From positions 26,026,249 through 26,090,248 of the forward strand of contig OZ014411.1 in NCBI GenBank assembly GCA_963965975.1: DNA of 64,000 bases, read 5' to 3'. The stretch is from Xestospongia bergquistia. Its lineage: Eukaryota; Porifera; Demospongiae; Haplosclerida; Petrosiidae. The translations under genes were made by a program, and so were the position numbers. Below, piece after piece: positions 1-57,176 of this stretch. The notes below the pieces were generated by a model. The model saw only the letters and a list, made by a program, of their open reading frames with translations, was not told the DNA's origin and did no database searches. How positions within the stretch are numbered: the stretch's first letter is position 1; each line of letters begins with the position of its first letter.

Positions 1-44947
<44,947 letters not shown>

Positions 44948-45500
44948 CTTAAACTCCACGTGGACGATGATAGCCACACCCTCTATCGTAACACCCACTT
45001 TTCGGTACATTCCTGATATTACGTGTTGCAAGAGATCAAAGAAGCAAAAATACTATAGAGTATATGTATATCTCCCTATTTATATTGCACTGTTATCTAT
45101 GCATGATTCGAGTATTTTGTGCACGATAACAATAATAATAACGTAAAAGCAGCATACATGATCATACTACTTATTAGTATATAAATATTGAAGGTTCTAA
45201 TAATATATGAATATTCTTTGAACGGTGCTATGTTACTATAACACTTAATACTATAAAATAAGACTATAATTGTGAAAAATTCCTAAGTTTCTTTTTCGTG
45301 CTGTAACTTAAGACTGAATGGTTTAATTTACAGAGGTGTGTTGTGTTGGTAAAGAATGCTAATAATACCGCCAAATAATTAAAATCGCTTTATGGGCGAC
45401 GATCAATGTGCGGTGGTTGATCGTACACGTATGATTATAATAATGTAAAATTACTAGTGGAATGATTAACGTCGACAAAAACGTTATGATATATGTATGC

Positions 45501-45582
<82 letters not shown>

Positions 45583-45772
45583 ATATATATTTCATGTAAT
45601 CTAAGACTGCTTGACATGTGAAATACTATAACAAGAGTAATGATATCAGGTGGCGTTTTTTATGGGTTCTGTTACTATTGTATTTATACTACTGTGGTAG
45701 TTGTTACAGGTGCATGATTTCTAATTTATACATAACTATCTAAGCAACAGATTTGCTGCCAGGTAGGGAGCT
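44948..45772. promoter_or_regulatory. Divergent intergenic region CPSF3 / RING-TRAF gene
   Basis: 825 bp between the CPSF3 ATG (44947, minus) and the TRAF-like ATG (45773, plus), so presumably holding both promoters. An inverted repeat ACGATCAA (45399-45406) / TTGATCGT (45417-45424) with a 10-bp spacer could be a dimeric factor site. A (TA)n tract lies at 45504-45579. No TATA box is evident. Confidence 0.5.
45504..45579. repeat. (TA)n microsatellite, about 38 units
   Basis: Uninterrupted TA dinucleotides over about 76 bp in the CPSF3/TRAF intergenic region. Other TA tracts: 49401-49422 and 49463-49499. Confidence 0.95.
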
Positions 45773-47139
45773 ATGGCTATCTCTTCTAAAAAAAGTCCTT
45801 ATTTTGAGTGGAAGAAGGAAATAACAATACTCACTGGTGGATATGACTATGCTATGTTTGTTGACAGTAATTCCTCTAGTAACTTAGATTCTCTGCAATG
45901 TCCTATTTGTTTACTTGTTCTTAAAGAACCAAACCTACTTTCCTGCTGTGGAGTTCATATATGTCAGGTATATTACAATGCCATATTATATAATTATATA
46001 AAAGATTTATGGCTTATTATACTTTGCAGGTCTGTATCAATCGCATTCAAGAAAAGTACCAAACCTGTCCATGTTGTCGTGAGCCTAGTTTTACATCAAT
46101 GCTTGACAAAAAAACTCGAGGCATGGTGTTGGGATTAAAGGTTCGCTGTGAGATGAGTGAAGTAGGCTGTGCCTGGATTGGTGAACTAGGAGATCTACCG
46201 AGACATCTCGAACAACAGTGTCTCTACACAGAAAATGAGTGTCAGCATGGATGCGGAGAACGATACCCTCGTCATTTATTACAAATTCATGAAAAAGACG
46301 AGTGTCCTAAGCGATCAACAGATGCAAAACTAGAGGCTCTTTCTATTCAGATGATGACTAAATTCTCAAACATGGAAAAAGAAATAGCCAGTCTTAGGAA
46401 GCAATATAATGATGACATAGCAAAACTTCAATTTGAGTGTGAAGAGCTAAAAGAAAATAATGAGCAACACCAGAATGATAATAAACACTTGTTACAGCAA
46501 CTTCAGTTTACATGTCGAGAACTAAAAGGTAAAGTGGTTCTCATGCATTGTGACAATTTTTACTGAGGTCTCTTTGTATTTATTACAGAAGCAAAACAAA
46601 AAAAAAAACAACAGTCCATTCTCATGCCTCAGTGGATGTTACCCATAATGTCGATATCTACTTATCTCTTCATTCCATGTGTCCTGAGTATGACAGGCTT
46701 TTCTTGGTATAAAAAGGAAAATAAAATTTGGTTTAGTCCGCCATTTTATACACGACCAGGTGGTTATAAATTGTGCTTAGGTATTCATGCTAATGGAGTG
46801 GATCCCACTGTGGGTAACTATGTGTCTTCAGTCATCCATCTCATGCAAGGTGAAAACGACAATACACTAAAATGGCCCTTTCGAGGCTTCATTAAGATAC
46901 AGCTACTTAATTGGAGTCGTGATTATGGGCATAAAGTTGATACCATTAATCTTCATAGCAAAATCAATGCAAGAGCTTGTGCAAGAGTGCTTGACAAAGA
47001 TATTTCTGATACTGGTTATGGAAATACCCGTTTCATTCATCACAGTGATCTAGTACATGATTCTGATACAGATGCAAATTATCTTTTCAATGATTCTCTT
47101 TGTTTTAATGTTGTTGAAGCAGTGGTTTTGTCAGTTTAA
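45773..47139 (+). CDS. RING / TRAF-type zinc finger / MATH protein (TRAF-like E3 ligase)
   Basis: Three exons: 45773-45967, 46030-46528 and 46589-47139 (stop), phases 0 and 1, 414 residues. Domains: RING (C43-x2-C46 ... C58, H62, C64, C67 ... C78-x2-C81; LQCPICLLVL, CPCCREP), a TRAF-type zinc finger about 105-160 (CEMSEVGCAWIGELGDLPRH; C-H pattern), a coiled coil about 180-225 (MEKEIASLRKQYNDDIAKLQ), and a C-terminal MATH/TRAF-C domain about 250-410 (GGYKLCLGIHANG, LKWPFRGFIKIQLLN). Role: ubiquitin-ligase or adaptor signalling downstream of receptors, cytoplasmic; the substrate is unknown. Such RING-TRAF-MATH proteins are expanded in sponges and cnidarians. Start chosen as the first ATG in frame. 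A poly(A) signal AATAAA lies at 47159-47164, 20 bp after the stop. Orthology to a given vertebrate TRAF cannot be assigned. Confidence 0.92.
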
Positions 47140-47568
47140 TTTTTTTGTTACTTTCAGTAATAAATGTATTTTAATCGAAGTGTCTAAATAGTTAGCAGAG
47201 AAGTCTTATAAGTTTGAGGATCAGAGACTAGTATTAATTTCATCACAGATACTATATAGTATCTATGATGGTTTCATTGCACTATCTAATTAAGTATGCA
47301 CACACGAGTGGGCGTAAATGACTGCTGTTGTAAACCAAACGATAACTATAACAATACGAAGAAGTGTTGTACCACGAGTATGTGTAAGAACACGCAATAA
47401 GCGAGTGGGCGTCTGTGAGCACAAAATAAGGGGCTGGGTAATTAATTGCATATTGCCACACCTACTCACCTGTTATATAGTAACAGTTTTATGAAGACAT
47501 TTAGGAAAGTAATTTACTGGCGTTGAGAATTATATAACTACACGTGCCATCGATTTGGTTCAGAATTA
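47140..47568. promoter_or_regulatory. Intergenic region / ASB-like gene promoter
   Basis: 428 bp between two head-to-tail genes. GAGTGGGCGT occurs twice (about 47307 and 47404), a candidate Sp/KLF-type or other GC-box site. TATATAG at about 47474 is a possible TATA-like element. The functional reading is inference. Confidence 0.4.
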
Positions 47569-48660
47569 ATGGCTGCAGCTATAGGGCCGGCAAACTTGGA
47601 TCCACGACTCTTACCAAGAAAATATAGATCTTATGCTGCCGATAAAAACTCCCAGTTACATGCTGCTTGTTACTATGGTGATTATGATGCTGCATTAATG
47701 CTCCTATTAGCCAATCATGATACTAATGTGCGTAACATATGGGGTGAGTCACCTTTACATCATTGTACATCACAGGGACACTTGGAAATAATGATGCTTC
47801 TATTAGATGCAAATGCTGGTGTTAATGCATTAGATAACGAAGACCTTACTCCACTTCATCAAGCATTGATTCATGGCAATCGTGATGCCACAGAACTTTT
47901 GTTGTGTTATGGTGCACATATTTTTAATGATGAGAATGTTACAAGTGACACTAGATCTCCTTTAGAACTGGCCAGTCATGTACATGTCTGTCATCCTATT
48001 GTCGAACAGTCTAAAGGTGAGGAACAATTAATAATTACATTGATAATTATAATACTATGGAGCCTTCTATACTTAATTATCCCCAAACAATTTGTCTGCT
48101 GTACCAAATGAGTATCATCCACTTTATAAGTAAATTACTTAAGATTTATTAACATTTCTGTTAACCTAAATGCTTCTTAAGCTACACAGAAATTTTTTCA
48201 AATGACAACCATTAAAAACGTTGTGCTCTTAACATAGATACTAACATTGAATTTAATTTACTTTCTAATACATATGTATAAAAATTAATTATTTTAAAGA
48301 TCATTTGATTATCCTATTTATGAACATGTTTCTAATATTATTTCTATATCCTGTATTTATTTCTTTTTATTAGGACATGTATGGTCACTACAGCATTTAT
48401 GTCGAATTGCTATCAGAAAATATTTAGGTGTGAGTAAAAGAAGAAGAATGCATGAACTTCCTCTTCCCCGGCATCTTCTCACATTTTTGAGATCACTTCC
48501 TGTTGCCAGTAGTGATCAACTTCATGCTAATTGGGAACGTACACGTACTACAAAGTCAGAGGCTGTTAAAAATAGAGTAGAGAGTCATCGAATGAAAATG
48601 ATACGAAGAGGACCAACAGGAATTGGATTGCAAGCTTTAAGGACTGGCTTTAATGAATAA
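47569..48660 (+). CDS. Ankyrin-repeat SOCS-box protein (ASB-like)
   Basis: Two exons: 47569-48016 and 48374-48660, phase 1, 244 residues. Residues about 27-130 are three to four ankyrin repeats (SQLHAACYYGDYDAALMLLL, GESPLHHCTSQGHLEIMMLL, LTPLHQALIHGNRDATELLL). Exon 2 opens with WSLQHLCRIAIRKYLG then LPLPRHLLTFL, a SOCS box (the LCRxxIRxxLG BC box and LPLPxxLxxYL, Cul5-box-like). This predicts the substrate receptor of a Cullin5-Elongin B/C ubiquitin ligase. The basic C-terminal tail (about 200-244) is unrecognised. Short for an ASB, so fewer ankyrin repeats than most. A candidate AATAAA is at 49066-49071, 400 bp downstream. Specific ASB orthology is not claimed. Confidence 0.9.
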
Positions 48661-49320
48661 CTATTTCTTATCAATGACAAATTTATCATAACACATGTAG
48701 TATCATCTAATTTATTATATACTGAACTGACTTGCAACTGCCAGTAGTTATCCACTGTATCTGATATTTTGATCTTACATAGTTGTTCCAAACCCTCTTT
48801 ATGTCTTACAACAGCTCTGCATGTGATATCATTAGGTTCCTTTATATGTCTCTTGCAACAAAAATGTAATACATTACATCATGTCATTATTTTACAATCA
48901 AAGTAGGACCAATATATATATATAGTAGACTAATGCTATAGTGATGCTAAGAATTAATTTGATATTAAATTTTTAAGCTAGAAATTTATAGACTACACAA
49001 TCTTTTCTGGATAGTTTTCATAAGATCTGGATACAACCTTAAGCTGCTATTTCTACAATGGCATCAATAAATTCAAACATGTCTGTAAGTGACTAAACTT
49101 GATTATTCATTTGTCACACAGCAAAACTTCTTAGTCCTCTTGCTAAGACACCATTTCATCACACACTCGAGTCTCATTTTCACTTTCCATTGCTTCAACT
49201 AGTATATAGACCATTCTCCACTTACTCTTCTATAACTGTTGTGAACAACACCAGAACAGTTACTGGGTACTATTTATATTGATATTCATGCTTTGAATTT
49301 CTCACAATTATACATATGAG

Positions 49321-49326
49321 TTTATT
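49321..49326 (-). terminator. Putative poly(A) signal of CATSPER4
   Basis: AATAAA on the minus strand about 215 bp after the CATSPER4 stop at 49541. It lies 250 bp from the ASB-like gene's candidate signal on the other strand, so the two genes end tail to tail. Confidence 0.55.
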
Positions 49327-49461
49327 GAACATTCTCTATAAGATTTTCGAAGATGATGATATCCAGTATGTTCATAATATGTGTATAATAATACCAGTAT
49401 GTATATATATATATATATATATAAGTGATAGATGCTAATGTATAATATATAATACTGTATA

Positions 49462-49503
<42 letters not shown>

Positions 49504-49540
49504 CTAAAGTGATAAATGCTAAGATGTACATCATATAATA

Positions 49541-52500
49541 CTATGAAGTTTCTTTTTTTTCAGTTATTGTGTGGGAAGAAGTATGTTGTCGGAAATGATG
49601 AAAGGAATGCAGCTGTGTCAACAATGTATTAAGAGTGTTGACATTAGCAGAATCAATGGTATGACGTCGATTCATTGATATTAGCCTTGATACGGCGTCT
49701 CCAGAAAGCTACAATACAAAAATGATTACAAACAAAATAAATGATAGAAATTTAACAGACTTTATGAGAATCACATATCTAAGACAAGGAATGTACTGCC
49801 AGATCATTTCAATTTAGAAATCACATGAATTATGGTGGTTTTATATGTGAAGAATTAATACTGGTATGCAGGTTTGTCATATTAACTATATATACATGTA
49901 CTTACTATGAATTAATAGTTAACACAAGTGTGACTTTAGTTCCAAAATAAAATTAGCACAGTTCTTATGGCTATCAGTGACAAAACACTTATTAACATCT
50001 AATTAAAATTATAAACAGATATATTATATGCGTACATGTAATCTTAATACATTATTTGGAACTCCTAGTAGCTTGGACATAGTCAATTTACTCCAATGTT
50101 GTCTAGGATTCTCCTTTCTAAAATTCTACTGATAATCCTAATCTTGTACTAGTAAGGACAAATATTAAGACTAAGTCTATAATAATGTACTATCTGTTAT
50201 GCATTAACACTGATCTTTTGACCTCTTGACCTCTGACTATTATGTAATTAGGTGTGTTATTCATTCATACTCTTAATAACATGTACCACATGTTCCTGAA
50301 AATGGGATTAGTACTAACCAACAGTATTTTAATAGAAATTTTTAAGATATGAAAATATCATATTGTATGCTATTGAAATAAATTGGTTGTTTTAACTAAT
50401 TGATAGTCATTTGGGTTGCATACATGTTACAAAGCACATCATTCATTGGAAAACATAACCTGTTTTGATTACTAAAAACTATGAAAATAACAGTTTATAT
50501 ACTTCAATACTTATTGACTTTTCAGAAAGGGTGTGTATGTGGTTAAGAGGGCCACTGTGATTGCTCTAGCACATGTCTACCATTCATAATAATTCTTTTG
50601 TCTAACTAATGACATGATGTGATAGTTCAGACTGTAATTTACTACATGACTTGTCAATTAGTATATTAATACTACTATCTCATTATTTGTTATATATACA
50701 ACTCAAACAACTATATAATGGATAAATCAACCAATTCATTTTCACAGTGATATGTCAACACAAACAATACTTACTAAAGTTCGTCTTTGTGAGTTGGTAT
50801 TAGCTGGATGCTGTAAAGACGGTCTACGAATTTTAGAAACACTTGAACCAATCCTTTTGATACTACCAATGTCAGAATGGCTCCCCAAAATACTACCATC
50901 TTCCAATTGAGCCAATGCTTTGATCTATAAGTACATGTTATAAGTACAGAATAAGATAAGTTACTTAGTGTCAACAAATGAATTTTCACAATACACACAT
51001 GTACATAAATGTAACTGTGTACATGTATAGTATAGGTATTGGATGTTATTATAAATATATATTACTAACTACTACTGTATACCTCTTGCACAATGACAGT
51101 AAGTTGTTCCTTTATTTTTTTAAACTCTGCTAAATTGTCTTCAATTGCTGATAGAATAAGGAAATACTTCTCTAGTGCTTCAGTTGTAGGACGAATGACC
51201 TAACAATGATAAAGTTATTATTAATAACATTTATGACTAGTCTATTATGTGGTAGGAAGCTGTGGTGACTAATATTGTTCTATGCTCTTAAATTATATTG
51301 TATATTGTATCATTGCATAACGTACTAGTTTGAACATATTTTATATACATGTACATGTAATTTTTTTCGGCCTACATTTAACAAACAAATAATAATAATG
51401 TATAAAAATTAAACCAACAACAGATAGTTTTATTAAAAATAAATATTTACCCACAAAATATTCCTTAATTAGAATTATTACCAACTATTATTATGAAAGA
51501 TGAAATAAAGTCCCTATATAATTTTAATTTCAAAAAAATTATATGATGATAACATGGTTAAATTACATGTACATGTACATGACAGTTGCAACTTGTTATT
51601 AACCCATGAGTCAATCACCAGTTAACTTGAGGAACACATGAGCCTATAACTTTATATTTGTGAGTAGCAACCTCACCACACATGAAGAAATCAATTGCAC
51701 ATGTGAGAAGATTTATGTATGCTATGCCACTCAATGAAAAATTAAATAGAAATAAGTTTCTTGTAAGCAGTAACGACTTCATGTTTTGTTTATAAGTTAG
51801 TTAGTCTAGCCTATTTTAAGATGCACCTAAAATTTAATTGAAAAAGGCTAGAAGTTCTATCAAAACCAACCAACAATTTTTGAGTCTTTGACCTGACGAT
51901 CATCGATTTGCTTCAATAGAAAGAAGGGTACACATTTCACACACAAAGTTCATATAATAGTTAAAGATCACTTAGACTAACTCTACTATCATGTTTGAAG
52001 TCTTTGATGCATACAAAAGCATGTTGTTCAGACTTTTACTTCTCATACATTACTACATTGACATTACACATAACATCAAACATGAGGACAGAGCCACATA
52101 TACTAGCTAGTATACTTGTCACTTGTGTGTGATTTGCGAGTTTGACTTAAGTTGCAACTGACATCTATTGTAGATGTAAGTATAGAATATACATGTACAT
52201 TTATATATATTTAGTTGCTAGTCTTACTGGTATTTCCATAGGACGTTGTATGTTGGCCATTATATTAAGTAAAGAAGATGTTTCTATAGTCTTCACTTGA
52301 TTTGTATCTAGTACATATAGTATAGATGTAAAGTTCCAGTCAGACATATAGTTGTAGTTGTCAATCCTCTTAACATATATACAATAGAGTACAATAGTCC
52401 ATTTTGTTTTCTGTCTGTTTTCATGTACCAGTCGATTATGTAACTATTGTCTTAGATGTTAGAGTAAAGGAAACTTCATATCCTTTATGCTGACCATTGG

Positions 52501-55500
52501 CTGTATTGCTCTGTGTCTGACTTTCATAAATTAGGAAAGCATTTGTCTGGATTTATTTTAAAATTGGCTATTCTTTTTCAAGTACAAGGTACATGTACAA
52601 AATTACTTTAACTTCTTGTTTTATGATTAGTACTATTACTCTACTAACAAAACTAAAATTGTAAAAATCATTATTTTGATAGTACTTTTGTTGCTGTAAG
52701 GGGTTAGATTTTTGTTAAGTTTTTAAGACTGGAGAGTTGGCAGAAGTTATGGAACTGCTTAGAGACACATTCTCAAGTAACAGAACCGAGAAGCTTCAAT
52801 CAACCATTTCCAATTCATGGTAAAAGTATTGATATTCATTGGTTGCTATGTGAGTCAGTGGTTGGCTACTTTAATTTCATTTGTTGCACTCTAAAGTCAC
52901 ATACAACAATATTTTAAAATTCTGAAATGGACATACACATTTGACTAAAATAATCTTAGGACTGCCTAGCATGCTGCATGGGCCATATACATGTAATAAT
53001 TCTTGTATTAATTCCATTTGTTTTATTATATTGTTATATAAAAGATAAGTAATGCTAACAAAGTACCCACTGCATGGTATACATCACAACCAATGAATTT
53101 AATTATAAGTGCTTTAAGTAAACAATCAAGGTTTGAAAGTTAAGTAATTTCCCAACTCTCCAGTCTTCATACCTGGCAACATATAGTCCTTTACAGTAAC
53201 AACCATTAATATAATGTTATATAATACAATTATAATCTTGTTATCTACTTGGCTTACTTTCACTATCATCATGAGATTTGTGTTTTTCTCTTTTTTCAGC
53301 TTCTTTTTGCTCAGCTATAGCCCACTCCTATAATGTTTATGTATAAAATATTGTATACAAAGCACATTTACTATAGATCATTATTTTGGTACTTAATATA
53401 TTACAGTCCACCTCCCACAATACAAATGTATTAGAGCAATCTTGTATGTATGCCAAGACCTCTGTGATAGCATAGGAGGTGTGGTCTTTTCTAATACCAA
53501 ACTTGGAAAAGTGTACATTGTACTGTTCTGTTGTTAATGCATATTGTGGAGGGATTCAGATAGAGGGGGAGGGACCCAGATATTTCACCCTTGCTCCCAA
53601 CATTTTTAGTAAATTGGCCTTTTACACTCTAATTTTGTCTCATCATTACATAACCCATACAAGTAAGCTATAAAAATCTTGTAGCATCTTAGACAGCATT
53701 ACAGTGAGTTTGTGTAAGCTCCTTTAGTAACAACAGATGCATTATGTAAACAAGTATAGAAAAATGACAAAAATAAAAGAATAGAATGAAAGAGAACCAA
53801 ACCAGTATAATAATTTATTAGCCTTCCAGTAAGAAAGATGAGAAGTGATGGATCTAGGTGAAAAAATAAATTAATGGAAAGGCAACTGTTTAAGGAAGGC
53901 TCTATAAGATGATGCAAGTGCATAAAGATAGAAAAAGTTTTGTCAAGGTACTTAGAATCAGTCCAAGCTATTAATAGAGAACTAACTACACCTTCTAGGA
54001 TACAGTATATATAATCAATAGGGACTCCATTTACTAAATATAGATAGTTACGCAGAGAAGATGTGCCTTTTATACCTTGAACAACAGTCAAACTTCTTTC
54101 ACCATCCGTAAATGCCCTTTGAGTGCCTGTATGTAAAGGATAGAATGTGCCCAAAGTGAATATGTGAGTTCTGTTGTGTTCTCCTGGATACAAACAAGTT
54201 GGACACCCATGAATCATATTAATTTTTTTCATATTTAAAAACCTGGGCTTTAACAATTAGATCAAAAGTGCCAAATAGTAGCTTCATCCTAATAGTCTTA
54301 ACACTGTCAAAGCAGAAGCAGCTGAAGGAAAATAAGAAAATCTTCTCAATGATGAATGGAACAAAGAGAAGCAGACAGTACAGAAAGAAGATAAGATTTG
54401 TGAAAGAGACCAAAGGAATGAATAGAAGCAGAAAATGTAGATAAGAGATAAAACTAGTGATAATTGCCACTAAACTAAACTAAAACATTTCAACACAACT
54501 TCATTCAAATATGGAGTCATTGCATTTTATAACTTGTTTGAATCTTTTCCCTCTATCATAATGGTATCAAATACTATGTTGATACTTACATGACATGATT
54601 AAATAATACCAAAGTTGTTTTCTGAAGAGAACAACATGGATCCAATTATTATAAATAACACATATCTTCCTACTTATATATTATGCATGATAATACATAT
54701 ACTTTATGTATCTGGTATTTCAATGGGTCTTAAGATTCACATGTTAACAACGTGTAAATGTACACTATATACCAGTTCATCATAATTATGTTTATTATAT
54801 TTAGTAAACATGTACATATGTCAAGCACTGATAAAGTGTTTCAAGCACAAATACAAGCACTTTCACAAATGCTTAAGCACAAGTGCTTCAAGACATAATG
54901 TTCTTAAATACTTCTTCAAGCACTTAATTTAAGCACTAGCTTCAAGCACTCTATTGTTGTGTACAAGGAAGCTATCACATGCAACAATAGAGTTAATTAG
55001 TTTTATTTTTGTATTAAAACATAACATCGAAACATAAGAACATACTTGTTTAAAACTGCTGGAAGCTTTCTTTCTATTTGTGGCTCAACCATCTCTCAAT
55101 GTGAATCACACCTAGCAGCTGACTGTCACAGTTCAGTAGTCACTGCATATACAGGTGTCAAAGTGTAAGACATGCAATTAGCATGTGCTTTAAAAATGTT
55201 TGCAAGCACTAATATTACAAACTACTTAAGCACAAGCGTTTGCTCTTCACATAATGTTTGAAAGCACTTCAAAAAATGTACTTAAAATGCTTTCAAGCAC
55301 AATTTCTCAAATGTTTGACACACATCTGAGTTTTAAGCTACACAATGTATTATGCATTGTAATATTGGCTAATATATTTTTGCGATGTGATGTTATAAAT
55401 AACTAGTTAATTAGTTAATTAGCTAAAGTATAGTTTATAGTGCTATACAGGACGTATTGCACTAGGGATGTGGTCAAGATGCTCATACTGCACTAGGTGA

Positions 55501-57142
55501 TGAGCATCAAGACCACACCCAGAATGCACTATATTACATATATTACACGTAGCACGATAAAAGAATGGTGCTTTAAAGGACGACAAACACAGTCCACACA
55601 CAGAATATACAGACCCTGTTCCAGGAGTAAAATGGGCATTGCCTGCTATGATAAATAATTAAAAGCAAAAGTCTGGCAACAATAATACTATCTCTAAAAT
55701 AGAGGCATCTTCCAGAATGACTTTCCCCATTCAGGTAATATTTGTTTTTTTGTTGCTCCTTGAGCTTCTTTTAAAAGTACCTTTGGAGATGCTTAAAATT
55801 TCAGTTCTTAAAAATCAAATCATATGACCTTTTCATATACCATATCTACTGCTCTTTAATTGATTTAATACAGTGATACTAATCAATGGCAGTCAACAAA
55901 GCTACAGAGAAGTATGTTAATTGTTGTAACTGTTTGTGATAGCTATAAGAGCTATAAAAAACAGTTCAGTCATAAAAATGACCACACCCAAAATGCTATA
56001 TGATTTTTTGTACAGCACTGTCAGCCCAATATGACATAGCCTTTGATTCTCCTTCACATCAAACTTAAATGTTATTAACACCTGGCTATGTTAACCACCA
56101 AGTGCTATATTAACGGATGTGATCAAAAGTAGAAACTAGTCAATAATTATAATTTTATTATTACTTTTGGCTCACCAAGTTAGTGACAACTACAGCAACA
56201 ACAAGGTTAGCAAATATGAATGCACCAATCATGATGAATATGACCAGATATATACCACCTAATATGTCATTACCACAAGCCTATAGAAGTAAAGATATAT
56301 TTATTCAATCACAACTTACAAAAACTATATGACTTTTTTATCTGGCAAGGTTTTGCCTGCCAGGAAGTTCAAAGATTGTTTTGGACATACAGTGTCTACT
56401 ATATATATATAGAGCATATATTCATTTCATTGTTTTATTCTATTGCTATCGAAGCTCTGAGTAGTAACAACTATACCATTAAAATAATCTTAGGAAACTT
56501 TTTTACAATAATAATCCCATGCTACCAAATATGTGAAATATACCAGGTGGTCCTAAGTTTGTTTTAAGCCATGTGCTAAGTATGTAGGAAGGATAAGTCT
56601 GTTCATAGAGTTTAGCACATTGTTGTATACGACTTTTGAATACAACCAATTAAATTACAATACATACAAATGACCACTGATGACCATCACACTGAAACTA
56701 ATCAAATATAGTATACCCAGGAGGACTAAAATGAATAACATGACCAATAGTTATACCAAAAAATCTTATCTCAAATGGAACTGATATACCAAAGCTTGTA
56801 CCAACTCGCTACGTTTTAACACTACTGTTTCAATGTAATGCATTTTCTTTATAATAATCTTATAAGTAAGTTGTTTGTATAGCTTAATTAAGAAAGATGG
56901 TTAGCCTTGTATTAACAGATAATATATAGGACTGATACATAGATGAGTGTTAAATGAACAGATTGACATTAGGCAGTCAGAGATGGATATATTGGATAAC
57001 ATTTTCTTTCTTTTATACAAACATTAACAATGAAAGAGTACATTAATTGTTTGTTATGTTAACACTTTTACCTTTAAATCATTTCTAATACTCATCCAGC
57101 CATCTTGTGTGATACAAATAAACAAAGAAAACATGGCTACAT

Positions 57143-57176
<34 letters not shown>

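Noticed and set aside
45435-45617. YIYIYIYI frame
   Set aside because: Pure translation of the (TA)n microsatellite.
49322-49534. Minus-strand frame with YIYIYIYI
   Set aside because: Translation of TA microsatellites downstream of the CATSPER4 stop.
53699-54256. 185-codon minus-strand frame as a host gene
   Set aside because: It matches CACTA transposase blocks and lacks a start context; it is a relic.
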